Below are positions 15,936-23,835 of a stretch of DNA of 32,176 nt, piece after piece (within the stretch, counting starts at the first letter, position 1; each line of letters starts with the position of its first letter). The translations under genes were made by a program, and so were the position numbers. The stretch is from Candidatus Scalindua sediminis (GTDB taxonomy: Bacteria; Planctomycetota; Brocadiia; Brocadiales; Scalinduaceae): NCBI GenBank assembly GCA_008636105.1, contig VSDH01000030.1:4142-36317 (forward strand). Direction: 5' to 3'. The notes under the pieces are model-generated. The model had not been told where the DNA came from, did no database searches, and worked only from the letters and a program-made list of their open reading frames with translations.

Positions 15936-16544
15936 TTAGTTCTTTTGCATTAATTTTCTACCGTTAATTGCATCAGCAATAACTGCGGAACTCACATACT
16001 CTAAATAACTCCCTGATGGCATGCCCCTTGCCGGTTGTGTAACCTTGACCCCCAAGGGTTCTAAACGTTCAAGTATACACAATGCAGTAATATCTCCTTC
16101 CAAATTAGGATTAGTAGCAATAATTACTTCCTGAATATCGCCACCCTCAACTCTTTTTACCAACTTGTCTATATTGATGTCCTCAGGGTTAACATTCTCT
16201 AAAGGATTTACATGGCCAAACAAAACATGATAAAGCCCATCATAAAATCCTGTTTTGTCAATTTTGAAGACGTCTACTGGTTGTTCAACCACGCATACCT
16301 TTTTATGGTCTCGACTTTGGTCACTACATATATGGCACGGATCCGTCTCCCCCATATTACAACAGATAGAACAATAATTGATGTTTTTCTTCACATCCCG
16401 TATTGCCACCGCTAATTGCATTGCTTCATCATGAGGTAATTGAATAATATAATTCGCTAGCCTTTCCGCACTTTTTTGCCCTATACCAGGCATTTTGCCC
16501 AGCTCTTCTATAAGTTTTAACATGGAGCGAGGATAAGACTTCAT
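15936..16544 (-). CDS. recR: Recombination mediator protein RecR
   Basis: 202 residues when started at the ATG at 16542-16544, which has AAAGG 9 bases upstream; the TTG at 16553 directly follows that RBS and is a worse choice. The order of parts is classical: helix-hairpin-helix (M-P-G-I-G-Q-K-S-A-E-R, 18-28), C4 zinc finger (C58, C61, C70, C73), Toprim domain (V-C-V-V-E-Q-P, then G-H-V-N-P-L-E-N-V-N-P-E-D-I) and a C-terminal Walker B-like part. RecR works with RecF/RecO to load RecA on gapped DNA. It follows ybaB by a few bases, as in many bacteria. Confidence 0.96.
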   Translation of the reverse strand: MKSYPRSMLKLIEELGKMPGIGQKSAERLANYIIQLPHDEAMQLAVAIRDVKKNINYCSICCNMGETDPCHICSDQSRDHKKVCVVEQPVDVFKIDKTGFYDGLYHVLFGHVNPLENVNPEDINIDKLVKRVEGGDIQEVIIATNPNLEGDITALCILERLEPLGVKVTQPARGMPSGSYLEYVSSAVIADAINGRKLMQKN

Positions 16545-16556
16545 CTTTCCCAACCT

Positions 16557-16904
16557 TTATTGAAACAAATTTGATAACCCGGGGACGTTCAATCCACCTG
16601 TTAATTTACCCATTTCCTCTTGATACATTTCTTGAGACTTTTTCATCGCTTGAGACACGGCTGCCAAGACGAGATCTTCTAACATCTGTACATCATCACG
16701 ATCAACAACCTCCGGATCAATCTTTATCGATAAAAGCTCTTGTTTTCCATTTACGTGTACAGTCACCATTCCCCCGCCGGAACTTGCTTCTACAACACGT
16801 TCCTTGAGATCCTCCTGGATTTCTTCAGCTTTCTTTTGCATTTTAACAGCCTGCTTTTGCATCTGCTTCATCATGTCGCCCATATTCCCAAATCCCTTCA
16901 TCAT
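16557..16904 (-). CDS. YbaB/EbfC nucleoid-associated protein
   Basis: 115 residues. The pattern is that of the YbaB/EbfC family: a Met- and Gln-rich first helix (M-M-K-Q-M-Q-K-Q-A-V-K-M-Q-K-K-A-E-E-I-Q), then E-A-S-S-G-G-G-M-V-T-V-H-V-N-G, then I-D-P-E-V-V-D-R-D-D-V-Q-M-L-E-D-L. Family members are small dimers that bind DNA and affect nucleoid structure or recombination. The start overlaps the dnaX stop by 4 bases (ATGA), so translation is coupled. The position between dnaX and recR is conserved in bacteria. The Met at residue 2 is an equally possible start. Confidence 0.95.
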   Translation of the reverse strand: MMKGFGNMGDMMKQMQKQAVKMQKKAEEIQEDLKERVVEASSGGGMVTVHVNGKQELLSIKIDPEVVDRDDVQMLEDLVLAAVSQAMKKSQEMYQEEMGKLTGGLNVPGLSNLFQ

Positions 16905-18577
16905 TCTGCTCCCTCTATATTGACAATTGAACCATCAAATATTTCCTTGGTTCTTTTTACTATAGGATCATTTATTACGTCATTTTCTATTCTTTCACCT
17001 TTATTCTTTGTTACTATTTTTCCCCTCATATCTTCACCCATTATATTACGACCATTCTTCGATATTGTCAGCCTTACATGAATCTTCTTTCCTGTTACTC
17101 TTTCTATACATTCTTCAATTATCCTTTTTTCCTCGGGTTTTTCAAGTCTTTCTTTATGGATCAGGTAATTTCCGGGAAACTCCAACAATACTTCATTATC
17201 GGCAAAATTTAAAAGTTCTGCACCCTTCAGTAATACCCAGACAGACCTTTTCTTGCCTTGAATCTCTGTCATTATTTTGTCCCAGGTATTCAAAGTATTG
17301 GTATCCTGATTGCCCCTTTCATTTACGTTGATATAATTGTCAGAAGGATTTTCTCTTATCTCTGTATTTTTTACTACCTCAACACTATCACCACCGCCTG
17401 GTGCTTTTACTCCCCTCTCATTCACATTACCTTCAAACGATCGTTTAATATCCTCTATTCGATTCAAAACCGTGCCCAAAGGTTTCAAATCTTCCATAGT
17501 AGCTAATTTTATGAATACAACTTCTAGTAAAATTTTCTGCTGTAGTAAATCCTTAGCCTTACCCTTGGCTTCGGAAATTAGCTGAATCATGTACGTCAAC
17601 GTATCCGGAGAAAGCAGCGAAGCTTGCTTCTGTAATAAATTAATATCTCTTGATATAGTCTCTATCAATCCACTGCCCTTACTACAGATTGAGACAAGGA
17701 GTAAATCATGTATATAAAGAAGTAATTGATCAATAAGCCCGTCTACATCCTTTCCATTCTCTGTAATCTCATGAAAAATATTCACAGCTAATTCTGGATT
17801 TTTGTTGATAAAGCTATCAATTAAACTTGCAATTTTTCCTTCGCTAACAACTCCAAGAATGTCATAAATATCTCTTAAAGTTATCTTCTCATGGCAAAAT
17901 GAAGTAAGTTGGTCTAAAATAGATTCGGAATCCCTCAATCCACCCATAGCATATTTTGCAATAGTTTGAAGCACACCTTCTCCCACTAAGATATTTTCTG
18001 TTTTGCAAATCTGCGCAAGCCTATTACTTATATCTGGCACAGATATGTTCTTGAAATCAAACCTCTGACAGCGTGACTGTACAGTATCAGGTACACGGTT
18101 TGGTGAAGTGGTGGCAAAAATGAATTTTACATGTCCCGGTGGTTCTTCAAGTGTCTTTAGAATCGCATTGAAGGCCTCCTTAGTTAACATATGCACCTCA
18201 TCTATAATATAAATCTTATACCTCGAAATGGCAGGGGCATACCCCACATTCTGTCTAATACTCCGTATCTCGTCTATACCACGATTCGATGCTCCATCTA
18301 TTTCAAGGACATCAATATCATTTCCGTTCCTGATGCTTTCACATGTAGAGCATTTATTGCAAGGTACATCTGTTGGCCCAGTCTGACAATTAAGGGCTTT
18401 TGATAATATCCTTGCCATGGATGTCTTTCCAACCCCTCTTGGACCAGCAAATAAATATGCGTGAGCAACACGATTGGTCTGGATCGCATTTACCAATGTA
18501 TTAACTATGTGTTCTTGCCCAACAATCTCATTAAAAGATTTTGGTCTATACTTCCTCGATAAAACTATATAAGACAT
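16901..18577 (-). CDS. dnaX: DNA polymerase III subunits gamma and tau
   Basis: 558 residues. The AAA+ clamp-loader core is complete: Walker A G-P-R-G-V-G-K-T-S at 45-53, zinc module C64, C73, C76, C79, Walker B I-I-D-E-V-H-M at 124-130 and the S-R-C arginine finger at 168-170. The C-terminal third (from about 370) is variable and charged, as expected for the tau-specific region that binds DnaB and the polymerase. It loads the sliding clamp at the replisome. I saw no obvious slippery A-run that would make a separate gamma form, but a targeted check was not made. The gene starts 21 bases after the 3' end of the SRP RNA and leads the dnaX-ybaB-recR transcript. Confidence 0.97.
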   Translation of the reverse strand: MSYIVLSRKYRPKSFNEIVGQEHIVNTLVNAIQTNRVAHAYLFAGPRGVGKTSMARILSKALNCQTGPTDVPCNKCSTCESIRNGNDIDVLEIDGASNRGIDEIRSIRQNVGYAPAISRYKIYIIDEVHMLTKEAFNAILKTLEEPPGHVKFIFATTSPNRVPDTVQSRCQRFDFKNISVPDISNRLAQICKTENILVGEGVLQTIAKYAMGGLRDSESILDQLTSFCHEKITLRDIYDILGVVSEGKIASLIDSFINKNPELAVNIFHEITENGKDVDGLIDQLLLYIHDLLLVSICSKGSGLIETISRDINLLQKQASLLSPDTLTYMIQLISEAKGKAKDLLQQKILLEVVFIKLATMEDLKPLGTVLNRIEDIKRSFEGNVNERGVKAPGGGDSVEVVKNTEIRENPSDNYINVNERGNQDTNTLNTWDKIMTEIQGKKRSVWVLLKGAELLNFADNEVLLEFPGNYLIHKERLEKPEEKRIIEECIERVTGKKIHVRLTISKNGRNIMGEDMRGKIVTKNKGERIENDVINDPIVKRTKEIFDGSIVNIEGAE

Positions 18578-18598
18578 ATCTATTTTAGCTTGAATTTA

Positions 18599-18867
18599 GG
18601 CCGTGCACTTTTCTTCGATTCTCTTTCCATTGAACTTTCTACGCAGTTAGCTCCAGCTAGGCAACCTCACGGCACATAAGTACAAATGCTTATGGCTGCT
18701 TGCTTCCACATCTGACCAGGTTCACATAGCCTTATTGCATGAGACCCAGCCTTCAACACCACTTACTTAGAAAGTACCAAGGGGCAGAAGAACCTCCGAA
18801 AAGCGATCGATCCTGCATAAGCGGGTTGCAGGTACAAGGAACCGCTAACTCCCCATCTAGCACGGCC
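18599..18867 (-). ncRNA. ffs: Signal recognition particle RNA, large (Alu-containing) type
   Basis: About 269 nt. The ends pair perfectly (GGCCGTGC at 18860-18867 with GCACGGCC from 18599-18606). The 5' part has the Alu-domain sequence GGGGAGTTAGCGGTTCCTTG followed by a CCTGC/GCAGG helix, as in Bacillus-type SRP RNA. The S-domain holds the Ffh-binding core: GGTCAG, a GGAA tetraloop, then AAGCAGCC, and GTGCCGTGAGGTTGCC on the 3' side. The stem next to the tetraloop differs from the usual CC/GG but still pairs (G-C and U-G). The RNA joins Ffh to target nascent membrane proteins to FtsY. Ends are inferred from pairing, not from transcript data. Confidence 0.93.
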
Positions 18868-18941
18868 GAAATCTCATAATAAATTTTTGCATCAGAATAA
18901 TATACGAATTTTTTTAACGTCCTTATCCGCCCGAATATTCA

Positions 18942-19034
18942 TGGCGGAGAGGGCGGGAGTCGAACCCGCGAGGCAGGTTTTGCCCACCTACGCGCTTTCC
19001 AAGCGCGCTCCTTCGGCCTCTCGGACACCTCTCC
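18942..19034 (-). tRNA. tRNA-Ser (GGA)
   Basis: 93 nt with encoded CCA. Acceptor stem GGAGAGG/CCTCTCC, long variable arm typical of tRNA-Ser, anticodon loop TTGGAAA with GGA anticodon in a CGCGC/GCGCG stem. It reads UCC and UCU codons. Confidence 0.96.
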
Positions 19035-19044
19035 AAAAGTTCCC

Positions 19045-19136
19045 TGGCGGAGAGAGAGGGATTCGAACCCCCGGTCCAAACTAAGTTGGACAGCGGTTTT
19101 CGAGACCGCCCCGTTCAACCACTCCGGCATCTCTCC
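19045..19136 (-). tRNA. tRNA-Ser (CGA)
   Basis: 92 nt with encoded CCA. Acceptor stem GGAGAGA/TCTCTCC (approximately), anticodon loop CTCGAAA, anticodon CGA, and a long variable arm (GTCCAA/TTGGAC). It reads UCG. The first 22 nt overlap the 3' end of tadA on the same strand. It is 10 bases upstream of tRNA-Ser(GGA), and both probably come from the same precursor. Confidence 0.96.
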
Positions 19137-19585
19137 AGAAAAAATTGCCTTAAAAGTTCGCCACACTCGTCTTCTAAAATTCCGGATACAACATTCAGCC
19201 GATGGTTAAAACGAGGATCATTAACTAAATTTATCAAAGACTCACAAGCCCCGCATCCTTCATCCTTCGCTCCATATACGAGGTTCTTTACCCTGGCCTG
19301 AACCAATGCTCCTGCACACATTGCGCACGGTTCCAGGGTTACATAAACAGTAGTATCATTTAATCTCCAATTTTGAAGATATGTAGAGGCCTGCGTAATT
19401 GCAATCATTTCAGCATGAGCCGTGGGGTCCAACAACATCTCACGCTGATTATGCGATCTCGCAATAATATTGTTTTCATAAACAATAATGGTCCCTACAG
19501 GAACCTCATCCCTCTCGAATGCCTTTTTTGCCTCAGTAATTGCCTGTTGCATATAATACTCATGCGAGCGGAATTCAGTTACCAT
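19115..19585 (-). CDS. tadA: tRNA adenosine(34) deaminase
   Basis: 156 residues from the ATG at 19583-19585; the frame is open to 19645, but that would run into the tRNA-Arg gene. No strong RBS is visible. The cytidine/adenosine deaminase zinc site is complete: H57-A-E59 (E59 as proton shuttle) and P86-C87-A-M-C90. TadA-specific features follow (V-Y-G-A-K-D-E-G-C-G-A-C-E-S). TadA converts A34 to inosine in tRNA-Arg(ACG), so that it can read CGU, CGC and CGA. Its substrate tRNA gene lies directly upstream (19619-19692). Its last seven codons and stop are also the 5' part of tRNA-Ser(CGA). Order tadA-SRP RNA-dnaX is known from B. subtilis. Confidence 0.95.
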   Translation of the reverse strand: MVTEFRSHEYYMQQAITEAKKAFERDEVPVGTIIVYENNIIARSHNQREMLLDPTAHAEMIAITQASTYLQNWRLNDTTVYVTLEPCAMCAGALVQARVKNLVYGAKDEGCGACESLINLVNDPRFNHRLNVVSGILEDECGELLRQFFLERCRSG

Positions 19586-19618
19586 GGATTCACGATTATG
19601 ATTCAAACTGCTTAAATA

Positions 19619-19692
19619 CGCGCCCAGCCCGATTTGAACGGGCAACCTCCGGTTTCGTAGACCGTTACTCTATCCAATTGAGCTATGGGCGC
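19619..19692 (-). tRNA. tRNA-Arg (ACG)
   Basis: 74 nt, CCA not encoded (TAT follows the discriminator G). Acceptor GCGCCCA/TGGGCGC, anticodon loop CTACGAA with anticodon ACG, the A34 substrate of TadA. The 27-43 pair of the anticodon stem is a mismatch (A-G). Confidence 0.95.
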
Positions 19693-19777
19693 ATTGGCTA
19701 ACAGAGACAACAGGCTTAAAATAAAATCCTTCCCGAGAAACCGTGACACGTTATAAAACTTCTGAGACATTTAACTA

Positions 19778-19854
19778 TGGCGAGGCCGACGGGACTCGAA
19801 CCCGCAACATCCAGATCGACAGTCTGGTACTCTAACCAATTGAGCTACGGCCCC
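19778..19854 (-). tRNA. tRNA-Asp (GTC)
   Basis: 77 nt with encoded CCA. Acceptor GGGGCCG/CGGCCTC with one wobble or mismatch pair, anticodon loop CTGTCGA in a perfect CCAGA/TCTGG stem, anticodon GTC. Confidence 0.96.
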
Positions 19855-19865
19855 ATTTCTTACCG

Positions 19866-19871
19866 ATTATA
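19866..19871 (-). promoter_or_regulatory. Probable -10 box for the tRNA-Asp/tRNA-Arg/tadA unit
   Basis: A perfect TATAAT on the leftward strand ends 12 bases before the 5' end of tRNA-Asp, a distance typical for tRNA promoters. No good -35 hexamer was found at 16-18 bases. Confidence 0.4.
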
Positions 19872-19923
19872 CAACTCTAAACTGTATTCTGGAGCAGCTG
19901 TAAATTCCCATTTTTCAATATGA

Positions 19924-19987
19924 TGGGCGATATAATACGCGAACCTATGATCTCTTGCTTGTAAGCTCACTTCAGTTAAATTAGCAG
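19924..19987 (-). pseudogene. Decayed tRNA-Val copy
   Basis: The plus strand reads ATGGGCGATATAA, then CGAACCTATGA, then TCTTGCTTGTAAG, matching the 3' acceptor, T arm and anticodon (TAC) parts of the intact tRNA-Val at 20447-20520. The D arm and 5' acceptor are badly degraded (TTCAGTTAAATTAGCAG) and the last bases are lost, so it cannot fold. It is a remnant of a duplicated tRNA gene. Confidence 0.75.
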
Positions 19988-20104
19988 TTTTTCAGTTCGG
20001 TTTCAAGTGTTTTATTCTATGGTGCAGGGCTAAGTCTCATGAAATCTTTGATTCCGCCAAGAAATCTAAAAAGAATGCCTTAATATGCTGAGAAGGAGGG
20101 AATA

Positions 20105-20130
20105 AACGGGAAAGATTAAAATTTCCCGTT
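20105..20130. repeat. Perfect 9-bp hairpin
   Basis: AACGGGAAA, an 8-base loop, TTTCCCGTT. On the leftward strand it is followed by TATTCCC, without a proper T run, so I cannot call it an intrinsic terminator for the tRNA-Val transcript, though the position would fit. Confidence 0.6.
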
Positions 20131-20446
20131 CATTTCCCGATATTAAATAGAGGGTTGTTTTGCTTTTGTTAATAAACTAAACAGAATAAAACATTTCTGA
20201 TTTACATCATCCTTCTTAATAGGAGACAGCATAGATTTATAGATAAGATGCAAAAAAAGGTAGGCAATTAAGTGTTTAACAAGGGGAAGGTTGAGCAAAT
20301 AAAACCTAAATAAATAGTGTCGTTTTTTTGCCTTAGTTTCTATTTGCCTTGATATCCTAGCATGATTGGTATGTTCAATGTTGGACCTTTTTCCATAATT
20401 TCCAGCCCATTCACACACCAAAAGGTATAGCTTTTGCGAGACAAAA

Positions 20447-20520
20447 TGGGCGATATAGGACTCGAACCTATGACATCTTGCTTGTAAGGCAAGCGCTCTA
20501 GCCAACTGAGCTAATCGCCC
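20447..20520 (-). tRNA. tRNA-Val (TAC)
   Basis: 74 nt, CCA not encoded (TTT follows discriminator A). Acceptor GGGCGAT/ATCGCCC is perfect, anticodon loop CTTACAA in a CTTGC/GCAAG stem, anticodon TAC. Confidence 0.96.
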
Positions 20521-20539
20521 CTTATAAACACTTAGACAA

Positions 20540-20567
20540 AGTTTAACATCATGAGCCACTATGTCAA
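20540..20567 (-). promoter_or_regulatory. Sigma-70-type promoter for tRNA-Val
   Basis: Consensus -35 TTGACA (20562-20567), 16-base spacer, -10 TAAACT (20540-20545), 19 bases before the tRNA 5' end. Confidence 0.6.
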
Positions 20568-20602
20568 TAAATTTTTGAATCCGTATCCTACTTAACTTAT
20601 CC

Positions 20603-20631
20603 TTGACTTAATGAATAGCCGACTTTATATT
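20603..20631 (+). promoter_or_regulatory. Sigma-70-type promoter for the S41 protease gene
   Basis: TTGACT (20603-20608), 17-base spacer, TATATT (20626-20631), about 55 bases before the start codon at 20687. It is divergent from the tRNA-Val promoter. Confidence 0.6.
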
Positions 20632-20686
20632 ATATTTAAGCGATTTATAAGACAAGCACGCATTTTGTTAGAACTAAATCCCAAAA

Positions 20687-23600
20687 ATGTGTAAGAAAAG
20701 CTACATTAACAAATTATTAACCTTCATGGTTGCACTCCCAATAGTCATCTTTTTTGCTATATCAAATAGCAGCTCGTTCAACAAAGATTTTAGTGCAGAA
20801 ATCAAGCAGGCGGAAAAGTCACATAAATTCCGTTTGGCTGGAGTGGTATGCTCATACTTAGATAGGTTATATGTGGAACCAGACAGAATGAAACCAAAAG
20901 AAATGTTAAGAGAATCACTTACCTGGCTTGAAAGGCTTATTCCTGAGGTCCGAGTTGACATAAATGACGAAGCAGAAGAGATAATGATTTCAGTTGATGA
21001 ACTTTCTAAAACAATTGATTTTTCTCGAGTACGACGATTGAACGAATTATATAAGACCTTAAACGATGCTTTACATTTCATTAATGATAACAAAAGTAGC
21101 AAAACCAAAGCTGAGGATATTGAATATGCGGCAATTAATGGTATGCTTTCACAACTAGACCCACACTCCGTAGTCTTCCCACCTAAGGACTATACAGAAT
21201 TTAAAATCGGAACATCTGGCAAATTTGGCGGACTTGGCATGGTAGTTGGCCTGAGGGACGGAATTCTAACCGTAATTTCTCCAATTGAAGGGACCCCGGC
21301 GTACAGAGCCGGTCTTAAATCAGGGGATAAAATTATTGCAATTGACGAAGATTCAACAATTAACATGTCATTACCAGAGGCAGTTGGCAAGCTCAGAGGA
21401 GAACCTTCTACCACCGTTATTTTGACAATAGAAAGCGGAAAAGCGAAGGCAACCAAACTGCTTACACTAAAAAGAGAAATCATTGCAATACCGAGTGTCG
21501 ACTCAAAATTACTTGGAGATAATGTAGGATATATAAAGATAAGGAATTTTCAAGAAGACACTACACAAGCTTTAGAAGAACACCTTTCACAGCTAATGAC
21601 AGAAGGCGAGACATTAAAAGGCCTTATTCTCGACCTTCGGAACAACTCGGGTGGGCTACTAGACCAAGCGATAACTGTGTCTGATAAATTTCTTTCCTCA
21701 GGCATAATCGTTGTAACAGTTGGCCCCATGGGTAAGCGTCAAGAATTACAAAAAGCTAAAAAAAGCTCAAAGGATATCAAGTGTCCTTTAGTTGTAATTA
21801 TTGATGCTGGAAGTGCATCTGGTGCGGAAATCGTTGCCGGCGCATTAAAAGATAATAATCGGGCTGTCCTTATTGGTGACCTCAGCTTCGGTAAAGGTTC
21901 TATACAACAACTAATCGACTTAATGAACGGTGCTGCACTAAAGCTTACCGTAGGAAAGTACTTAACACCAGATTTTACGGATATCCAATCGGTAGGTATT
22001 ACTCCTGACGTCTTGCTCGTCCAAACACATGTGAAAGAAGATGAAATTATTATGTTTAACGAAGACTTCTATAGCAGGGAAAAGGACCTAAGAAAACATC
22101 TAGATGAAAATTCAAAAACCCAGTTGCCTTTTGGAAAGGTTAAATATCTTACAATAGCTAATAAAAAAACAAAAGAGGAACAGGATGAAGAATATTATAA
22201 GTTGCCAGATCTGACGGAAGATACACATGTCCAATTTGCCAAAAAAATTATCAATGCTATAATAAATGGTAAAAAAGATGAGATATTAGAACAATTAGAA
22301 CCAACAATTGAAGATTTCAAGAAAAGTGAAGAGGAGAAGATTTCATCAGCATTAAACTCTCTGGGCATAGATTGGTCAATTGGTACAACAATCACACCCG
22401 CAGCAGCGGCTGCCTCACTTTTTCTTACTCCATCTAATGGAAATGTCAAAGCAGGAGAAGAAATAACAATAAAAATTAGCGTTACCAATAGTAGCGAAGG
22501 ATCTCTATACCAGTTAAACGGCATAACAGAATCTAAGAACCCCCTCCTTGACAAACATGAGTTTATTCTGGGCAAGATAGAGAAAGGCATGACAAAAACC
22601 TATGCTAAAACAATCAAAATCCCTGAAAACACTCTAAGTAGAAAAGACGAATTCACCGTCAAATTTTCTGAACTAAATGGATATGCCCCTGCAGAAATAA
22701 AAGGCACAATATCAATTGATGCATTACCCAGGCCGATATTTGCATATTCATATCAAATAATTGATGAAGGCGAGGGCTTGAAAGGAAATGGCGATGGAAT
22801 AATACAAAAAGGGGAACTCGTAGACCTGGTTCTCTTTATCAAGAACATAGGCCAGGGTGCCTCAGAAAAGAATATCTTCGCTCTGCGAAATTTAAGCGAT
22901 AAGCACGTCTTTATAAAGAGAGGTAAGATAGAACTAGGCAAATTACTTCCGGGTGAATCAAAATCTGTTAAATTGAAACTATCTGCAAGGGACACTCTAA
23001 ATACCGACAATTTTTCTATAGATGTAACTATTGCAGACACCACTTTTGGAACTCGCATTTCCGATAAAATGACATTCTATGTAGATCAAAATAATACTAC
23101 CAATGTAACCAAACCAACTAACAAGAGTCTAAAAGTGACAGGTAATTATGTGCCTGTATACAACGGGAAATCTTTCTCCACTCCCATCATTGCCCACGCG
23201 AGTAAGGGAACAATCCTTGCCGCTGACAAAGAAGCACAAACATGGTTTCGTATCAAGATGCCCGAAGAGAGGTTTGGGTGGATATCTTCTGAAAATGTGG
23301 AAACTAATGCCCTCGGAGAGTTTAAGACTCAAAAGTTCCCGGACCCTTTTTTACAAAATGTTCCTCCATTAATAGAACTCGATATACAAAAACATTATGA
23401 CACATTAGGCGCGGAACATCTACCACTCTCTGGTATAGTTAAAGACGATGGCAAAGTAAAGTACGTTTATATTTTAGTAAATGATGATAAAGTATTTTAC
23501 AAATCTACTAACGGAGGGCCCGGGACAGAAGCATCTAAACTTTCCTTTAGCAATGATATCCCACTTAAGGAAGGTCCGAATATTATTTCCATAATCGCCA

Positions 23601-23689
23601 GGGACGACCAGGATTTACTATCAAGCAAATCATTCATTATCACAAGAAAACCTTCATTTGCTAAAAACGTTAATAATAAATCAAATTAA
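20687..23689 (+). CDS. Large S41 C-terminal processing protease with PDZ and SH3-like domains
   Basis: 1000 residues, about twice the length of ordinary CtpA. N-terminal signal/TM segment at about 8-28. A PDZ domain covers roughly 168-250 (F-G-G-L-G-M-V-V-G, G-T-P-A-Y-R-A-G-L-K-S-G-D-K-I). The S41 peptidase follows: D-L-R-N-N-S-G-G-L-L-D-Q-A, then G-S-A-S-G-A-E with nucleophile S378 and F-G-K-G-S-I-Q with general base K403, 25 residues apart as in Prc and CtpB. Unusual is the C-terminal 430 residues: CARDB/NEW3-like beta domains (about 575-800), an SH3-like domain (about 814-875, G-N-Y-V-P-V-Y, W-F-R-I-K, G-W-I-S-S-E-N-V) and an Ig-like domain (about 890-985). It should act in the periplasm, cutting proteins from their C-terminal side; the SH3-like part may bind cell-wall or protein ligands. 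No strong RBS is seen before the ATG. Confidence 0.92.
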   Translation: MCKKSYINKLLTFMVALPIVIFFAISNSSSFNKDFSAEIKQAEKSHKFRLAGVVCSYLDRLYVEPDRMKPKEMLRESLTWLERLIPEVRVDINDEAEEIMISVDELSKTIDFSRVRRLNELYKTLNDALHFINDNKSSKTKAEDIEYAAINGMLSQLDPHSVVFPPKDYTEFKIGTSGKFGGLGMVVGLRDGILTVISPIEGTPAYRAGLKSGDKIIAIDEDSTINMSLPEAVGKLRGEPSTTVILTIESGKAKATKLLTLKREIIAIPSVDSKLLGDNVGYIKIRNFQEDTTQALEEHLSQLMTEGETLKGLILDLRNNSGGLLDQAITVSDKFLSSGIIVVTVGPMGKRQELQKAKKSSKDIKCPLVVIIDAGSASGAEIVAGALKDNNRAVLIGDLSFGKGSIQQLIDLMNGAALKLTVGKYLTPDFTDIQSVGITPDVLLVQTHVKEDEIIMFNEDFYSREKDLRKHLDENSKTQLPFGKVKYLTIANKKTKEEQDEEYYKLPDLTEDTHVQFAKKIINAIINGKKDEILEQLEPTIEDFKKSEEEKISSALNSLGIDWSIGTTITPAAAAASLFLTPSNGNVKAGEEITIKISVTNSSEGSLYQLNGITESKNPLLDKHEFILGKIEKGMTKTYAKTIKIPENTLSRKDEFTVKFSELNGYAPAEIKGTISIDALPRPIFAYSYQIIDEGEGLKGNGDGIIQKGELVDLVLFIKNIGQGASEKNIFALRNLSDKHVFIKRGKIELGKLLPGESKSVKLKLSARDTLNTDNFSIDVTIADTTFGTRISDKMTFYVDQNNTTNVTKPTNKSLKVTGNYVPVYNGKSFSTPIIAHASKGTILAADKEAQTWFRIKMPEERFGWISSENVETNALGEFKTQKFPDPFLQNVPPLIELDIQKHYDTLGAEHLPLSGIVKDDGKVKYVYILVNDDKVFYKSTNGGPGTEASKLSFSNDIPLKEGPNIISIIARDDQDLLSSKSFIITRKPSFAKNVNNKSN

Positions 23690-23835
23690 GCTCTCTCGGT
23701 TACAACTACTTTTCGACATACACTCCTACTCTGATATCCCGACCGCGAATCTCTAATAAATTTGACTGTATCAGCATCAAATCATCAACTCACGAGTATA
23801 ATATCAAGTTGTAAAGGTTCTAAGCCTAAAAACAC

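Larger units (their letters stand above)
19855..20446. other. 592-bp spacer with tRNA remnant and hairpin
   Basis: No protein gene is supported here; the long leftward frame over 20143-20559 runs through the tRNA-Val gene. Contents: a -10 box near 19866, a decayed tRNA-Val copy at 19924-19987, and a perfect 9-bp hairpin at 20105-20130. The rest is AT-rich with nothing I can name. Confidence 0.6.

Noticed and set aside
18939..19166. 75-residue leftward frame
   Set aside because: It is a translation of the two tRNA-Ser genes, a known annotation artefact.
20143..20559. 138-residue leftward frame
   Set aside because: It runs through tRNA-Val; the R-L-A-Q-L-A-R-A-L part is the typical false product of a tRNA.
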